Below, piece after piece: positions 4,636 to 7,413 of a DNA stretch of 7,413 nucleotides; position 1 is the stretch's first letter, and each line of letters begins with the position of its first letter. The position numbers and the translations under genes are program-made. Under the pieces are notes generated by a model. It was not told where the DNA came from. It saw only the letters and a list, made by a program, of their open reading frames with translations, and ran no database searches. The DNA comes from Treponema sp. (lineage in GTDB: Bacteria; Spirochaetota; Spirochaetia; Treponematales; Breznakiellaceae). The stretch lies in NCBI GenBank assembly GCA_031288575.1, contig JAITRD010000083.1, positions 1-7,413 of the forward strand, written 5' to 3'.

Positions 4636-5679
4636 TCAGCCTTGCAGCTTTTTACGCAGCCTCCGGCGGCGTTTCCGGGCGCTTTCCTTTTCCCCGGGAG
4701 AAATCCCGGGCGGAAGGGCCCCGGAATCGGGGTACAGCCTTACCGGTTCCCTGTCCGGCAAACGGGAGGCAATAATAAACCACAGGACGCCCAGGAGGAT
4801 CATCAAAAAGCAAAAAATCTGGCCGGTGGAAAAGCTGGACCAGGGATGGCCCAAAGCAACGGGGATATTATGGGGAACCAGCTCGATCCGGTAACCCAGG
4901 TCGGCATCGGGTTCCCGGAAATATTCGATAAAAAACCGGAAAAGGCCGTATCCCCACAAGTAAAGGCAAAGCAAAAAGCCCTTGAAGGGTTTTTTATCCC
5001 GCCAAAACCAGATGATGAGCCAGAGGATCACCCCTTCAAAAAGGGCCTCGTAAAGCTGAGAGGGGTGCCGGGGCAGATTTACCATGGCGCCGGAAAGGCT
5101 TATCCCCGCCCGCTCCGCCGCATCCCGGACCCAAGGCTCAGAAGCTGAAAGTTCCTGGGCATGGGGGAAAACCATCCCCAGGGGGCCGGTATTCACCCTG
5201 CCGTAGAGTTCCGCGTTGATAAAATTGCCCAGCCTGCCGAAGGTGTACCCCAGGGGAATGCTGGCGGCGAACATATCCCCGATTTCCCGGTAATCAAAGC
5301 GCTTAAAGCGGCTGTAGAGAAGGATGGCGGCAATGCCCCCGATCACCCCCCCGTGGTAGCTCATGCCCTGAAGTCCGGTAAATTTTCCGTCCCGGAAGGG
5401 CCAAAAAATAAGATAGGGCCGGCGCAGATAAATATTGCTGGTTTCATAGACCAGGGTGGCGACAAGCCGGGCCCCCATCAGAAGGGCCAGGATGCCCCAA
5501 AAGAAAAGCCCCGAAAGTTCCTCTTCGCCCATGGGGAAATGCCGCTCCCGTACCTGCCGGCGGTAAAGCAAAAAAGCGGTCCCAAAGGCGAGGAGATACA
5601 TAAGCCCATACCAGCGGAAGGGCAGGCCGGGGATAATCTCCGGGGATAGCCAGGACGGAAAAGGAATAGTTAAAAGCAT
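4636..5679 (-). CDS. lgt: prolipoprotein diacylglyceryl transferase
   Basis: Lgt transfers diacylglyceryl from phosphatidylglycerol to the lipobox cysteine of prelipoproteins in the inner membrane, the first step of lipoprotein maturation. The 347-residue protein has about seven membrane helices and every signature: WYGLMY (23-28), MSYHGG with His109 (E. coli His103), GRLGNFINAELYGR (148-161, including Arg149, Asn152, Glu157), HPSQLYE (205-211), and YGLFRFFIEYFREPD with Tyr244, Arg248 and Glu252 (E. coli Tyr235, Arg239, Glu243). It is longer than E. coli Lgt (291) because of an insertion at about 172-202 and a cytoplasmic tail ending in a cluster of Arg and Lys (335-345). GAGG lies 5 nt before the ATG. 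The gene is third in the membrane-protein/MinD operon, 21 nt after the ATPase stop. Confidence 0.97.
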   Translation of the reverse strand: MLLTIPFPSWLSPEIIPGLPFRWYGLMYLLAFGTAFLLYRRQVRERHFPMGEEELSGLFFWGILALLMGARLVATLVYETSNIYLRRPYLIFWPFRDGKFTGLQGMSYHGGVIGGIAAILLYSRFKRFDYREIGDMFAASIPLGYTFGRLGNFINAELYGRVNTGPLGMVFPHAQELSASEPWVRDAAERAGISLSGAMVNLPRHPSQLYEALFEGVILWLIIWFWRDKKPFKGFLLCLYLWGYGLFRFFIEYFREPDADLGYRIELVPHNIPVALGHPWSSFSTGQIFCFLMILLGVLWFIIASRLPDREPVRLYPDSGALPPGISPGEKESARKRRRRLRKKLQG

Positions 5680-5684
5680 ATAAA

Positions 5685-5688
5685 CCTC
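5685..5688 (-). promoter_or_regulatory. ribosome binding site of lgt
   Basis: GAGG on the minus strand sits 5 nt before the lgt ATG, within the 21-nt gap after the MinD-like gene. It supports independent initiation of lgt from the operon mRNA. Confidence 0.65.
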
Positions 5689-5700
5689 ATAAAATACGTC

Positions 5701-6846
5701 CTAGGGCTTAAAACCCCGGGATATGGCTTGGGACAACTTTAACTTTAAAAAATTATTTTCTTTTTTTATCTTTGAAATTTCAAACTGCTGGGACTTTACC
5801 GTTTCTATCAAATCCCCCTGGGTTAAGGCTCCGGAATGGAGCAGGTCCTCCACATATTCTATTTTGTTTTCAAAGTCGATTTCCGCCTCGGCCCCCGCCT
5901 CCTGGAAGGTACCGTCAATCTCCCGGTCATCAAGGACAGCCCCCGTTTCTTCCGACTGGAGGATCTTGTCGGCGATGCGGTAAACCGCCTGGGACAGAAG
6001 CGACTGGGGTTTATAGAGGGTTACCGGCAGCCGGGAGGACAGGGCCGTATCCTGGATAGAATCCCGGTAGACCACCCCCAGATGCTCAATTTTAAGATCC
6101 AGGTAACTTTCGCAGGAGCGGCGGATTTTCATGGCCACCTCCGCGTCCCGGGGGTTTTCGACCAGGTTCATAATAATCCGGGGGCGGAACCGGTTCATGT
6201 GGGCCCGGAATTTCTCGTAGGATTCGGGATCAAGGTTCTTTATTTCCGGAAGGATTTTGGGGATATAAAGTTTTTGAGCCCCGGATCCGTCCTTCCGGAT
6301 CTGCTCCACATAGGCATAGGCCGGAGAGCCCTTAAGGAAAACCGTATACATTAGCCGGAAAACGGCGTTTTTCAGAAAAACATAGGCGTTGAGCACGGCG
6401 GTAACCGCCGGGGCGGTTACCACAATCCCCTGGCCGGCGAGGAGAAAAAAATCCAGAATGGACTGATGGGTCCCGGCGCCCAAATCCAGGATGAGGATGT
6501 CCGTATTCGACGCCAGGCTAAAAAAGGCCCTTACCAGACTCTTCCTCTGGGAAGCCTTGAGGTTGGCGGTGCCGGGAATCTCCGTGTCCCCGGGGATAAA
6601 CCGCAGCCCCCGCACATCCGTCTCCACTATGATATTCGCCAAATTCGACCGGGTATTGTTCAAAAAGGTGCCAATCCCCGCCTTGGGGGCCTGATGACCG
6701 ATTACCAGGTGGAGATTCGAGGCCCCCAAGTCCAGGTCCGCCAAAACCACCCGCTGCCCCGCCTGGGCAAAGGCCACCCCCAAATTCGCCGCGATGAGGG
6801 ACTTCCCTACCCCGCCTTTACCGCTTGCGATGGGAATTACACGCAT
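5701..6846 (-). CDS. MinD/ParA-family ATPase (FlhG-like) with C-terminal coiled coil
   Basis: This 381-residue protein is a deviant-Walker ATPase of the SIMIBI class. Residues 7-16 (ASGKGGVGKS) hold the P-loop with signature Lys10 and Lys15; DLDLG (37-41) is the switch I / A' motif; LILDLGAG (118-125) is Walker B with Asp121; VVTAP (142-146) follows. Residues about 157-222 contain a helical insertion seen in the FlhG-like branch, ending FRPRIIMN, and residues 230-295 complete the fold. A further tail (about 300-381) is acidic, then Lys/Glu/Leu-rich and probably coiled coil (KSQQFEISKIKKENNFLKLKL, 351-371). The frame extends to 7032, but the ATG at 6846 has GGAGG 6 nt upstream and starts at the P-loop strand. 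It overlaps the upstream membrane-protein gene by 10 nt. No flhF is adjacent, so a flagellar role is not shown; positioning or polarity control is the family expectation. Confidence 0.88.
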   Translation of the reverse strand: MRVIPIASGKGGVGKSLIAANLGVAFAQAGQRVVLADLDLGASNLHLVIGHQAPKAGIGTFLNNTRSNLANIIVETDVRGLRFIPGDTEIPGTANLKASQRKSLVRAFFSLASNTDILILDLGAGTHQSILDFFLLAGQGIVVTAPAVTAVLNAYVFLKNAVFRLMYTVFLKGSPAYAYVEQIRKDGSGAQKLYIPKILPEIKNLDPESYEKFRAHMNRFRPRIIMNLVENPRDAEVAMKIRRSCESYLDLKIEHLGVVYRDSIQDTALSSRLPVTLYKPQSLLSQAVYRIADKILQSEETGAVLDDREIDGTFQEAGAEAEIDFENKIEYVEDLLHSGALTQGDLIETVKSQQFEISKIKKENNFLKLKLSQAISRGFKP

Positions 6847-7292
6847 TCCGTACCTCCATAAACCGCCGCGGGGGCCTTTTTCCCCCTCAGCCGGTTCCGC
6901 AGAAACCATAAGCCCCCTACCGAAAGCAAATCGGTAAACACAAAAACAAAGGCCATCCCCAGGAGCACCAGGGCCTGGGCACCCCCGGCATAGAGGGACT
7001 CCGGAATTTTCCGGAAAGAAGATACTATCCACGCCGCCGCGGACACTACAGAAACTATTTTGCCTGCCATATAAAGGGAAAGATAAGGCCGGTACCTCTC
7101 AAGATGGAGCCAGAGGAACAGGGACATCAGGGGGAAAAGGGCATTCGGGGCCATAAAGACCACATAGGGGGAAAAAAATTCCGTTCCGCTCCCCTCCGCC
7201 GCCATAAAACCCCTTGCCGCGGCCGCCACAAAGACAAGCCGCGCCATTTCATACATAAAAAGAATTACCCGGAGGGGCTGATATACTTCCAT
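6837..7292 (-). CDS. small polytopic membrane protein, unknown function
   Basis: I do not recognise this 151-residue protein. It has about four hydrophobic segments: residues 8-30, 42-63, 70-92 and 100-131. They are joined by short loops, with a basic C-terminal tail (RNRLRGKK, 132-139). Charged or polar residues inside segments (Glu15, Arg18, Lys78, Asp121) suggest packing or a functional channel rather than simple anchors. There is no signal-peptide cleavage site or known motif. Its last 10 nt overlap the start of the MinD-like ATPase, so the two are translationally coupled and may form a membrane-recruited complex; that is inference. The ATG at 7292 has no close Shine-Dalgarno site, and the candidate promoter places transcription start at or next to it. 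Later ATG codons (residues 13 and 16) are alternatives but would cut into the first helix. Confidence 0.72.
   Translation of the reverse strand: MEVYQPLRVILFMYEMARLVFVAAAARGFMAAEGSGTEFFSPYVVFMAPNALFPLMSLFLWLHLERYRPYLSLYMAGKIVSVVSAAAWIVSSFRKIPESLYAGGAQALVLLGMAFVFVFTDLLSVGGLWFLRNRLRGKKAPAAVYGGTECV
6853..6857 (-). promoter_or_regulatory. ribosome binding site deciding the MinD-like start
   Basis: GGAGG lies 6 nt before the ATG at 6846 on the minus strand, inside the end of the membrane-protein gene. It favours this start over the in-frame upstream extension to 7032, which would overlap the membrane-protein gene extensively. Confidence 0.75.
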
Positions 7293-7298
7293 GCTAAA

Positions 7299-7327
7299 AA
7301 TCTACGTTTCTCCGGGGTTTGGGTCAA
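7299..7327 (-). promoter_or_regulatory. candidate promoter of the membrane protein-MinD-lgt operon
   Basis: On the minus strand TTGACC (7327 to 7322, five of six matches) is followed after 17 bp by TAGATT (7304 to 7299, four of six matches). The expected transcription start, about 7 nt past the -10 box, falls on the A of the ATG at 7292, implying a leaderless or nearly leaderless mRNA. Confidence 0.55.
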
Positions 7328-7368
7328 GGGGGGAGTTTCTTCCGTAACAAAAATGACTGGCTGGGCGG

Positions 7369-7385
7369 AAAAAGCCCCCAGGGGG
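7369..7385 (-). terminator. weak terminator-like hairpin for an upstream minus-strand gene
   Basis: On the minus strand CCCC, a 3-nt loop and GGGG (within 7375-7385) are followed by C and five T (7373-7369). The stem is short but all G-C. It would end a transcript from a gene beyond the right edge, just before the operon promoter at 7299-7327. Confidence 0.3.
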
Positions 7386-7389
7386 TCAC

Positions 7390-7413
7390 GCTTGCTTTGC
7401 GCTAGCAAGCTTT
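7390..7413 (+). repeat. perfect hairpin at the window edge
   Basis: GCTTGCT (7390-7396) and AGCAAGC (7404-7410) form a 7-bp stem with a 7-nt loop, followed by TTT where the window ends. It could be a + strand terminator whose T tract is cut off, or one arm of a dispersed palindromic repeat. The 121 bases from 7293 to the end hold no gene I can support. Confidence 0.4.

Noticed and set aside
4642..6861. Several + strand open frames across lgt and the MinD-like gene (for example 4642-5148, 5161-5649, 5836-6354, 6466-6861)
   Set aside because: All lie opposite well-supported genes and give Pro/Gly/Lys-rich translations without domains or ribosome sites.
6847..7032. N-terminal extension of the MinD-like ATPase to 7032
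   Set aside because: It overlaps the membrane-protein gene in another frame, and a strong GGAGG sits at the right distance from the ATG at 6846, which begins directly at the P-loop strand.
7293..7413. tRNA or small RNA gene at the right edge
   Set aside because: The hairpins do not assemble into a cloverleaf and there is no T-loop or CCA-proximal acceptor pairing.

Overview
The window is a gene-dense bacterial stretch with high GC in the coding parts. It fits a spirochaete, most likely a Treponema-like anaerobe. The clues are a short-chain anaerobe-type flavodoxin paired with a DUF3793 protein, a stand-alone DUF2156 protein, a soluble plastid-GPAT-like acyltransferase next to peptidase T, and a MinD/ParA-family ATPase just upstream of lgt. 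The genus is an inference from gene content and protein style, not a proven assignment.

Layout: (1) 1-135, + strand, is the C-terminal tail of a membrane permease resembling PhnE-type ABC transporter subunits. A weak rho-independent terminator candidate follows it (229-271). (2) 272-350 is a strongly AT-rich promoter region with an interrupted palindrome (302-334). It precedes a two-gene + strand unit, flavodoxin (351-779) and DUF3793 protein (783-1361). (3) 1362-1529 is a short convergent spacer that can fold into two elaborate secondary structures. (4) On the minus strand, peptidase T (3684-2425) is followed after 4 nt by a glycerolipid acyltransferase (2420-1530). (5) A DUF2156 protein on the + strand (about 3760-4635) is divergent from pepT; its stop codon directly abuts the lgt stop codon. 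(6) A minus-strand operon reads a small four-helix membrane protein (7292-6837), a MinD/FlhG-like ATPase with a C-terminal coiled coil (6846-5701, 10-nt overlap), then lgt (5679-4636, 21-nt gap). Its promoter appears to sit so close to the first ATG that the mRNA may be leaderless. (7) 7293-7413 holds that promoter and hairpin-forming sequence running off the window end.

Three themes emerge. The flavodoxin unit is probably low-potential electron transfer, possibly iron- or redox-responsive. Acyltransferase, DUF2156 protein and Lgt all plausibly touch membrane lipid or lipoprotein chemistry. The MinD-like ATPase is translationally coupled to a membrane protein of unknown function. No stretch over 300 bases lacks a gene. 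I saw no tRNA, rRNA, CRISPR array, transposase or frameshifted gene. The least explained items are the membrane protein/MinD-like pair, the flavodoxin/DUF3793 pair with its palindromic promoter, and the structured spacer at 1360-1507.
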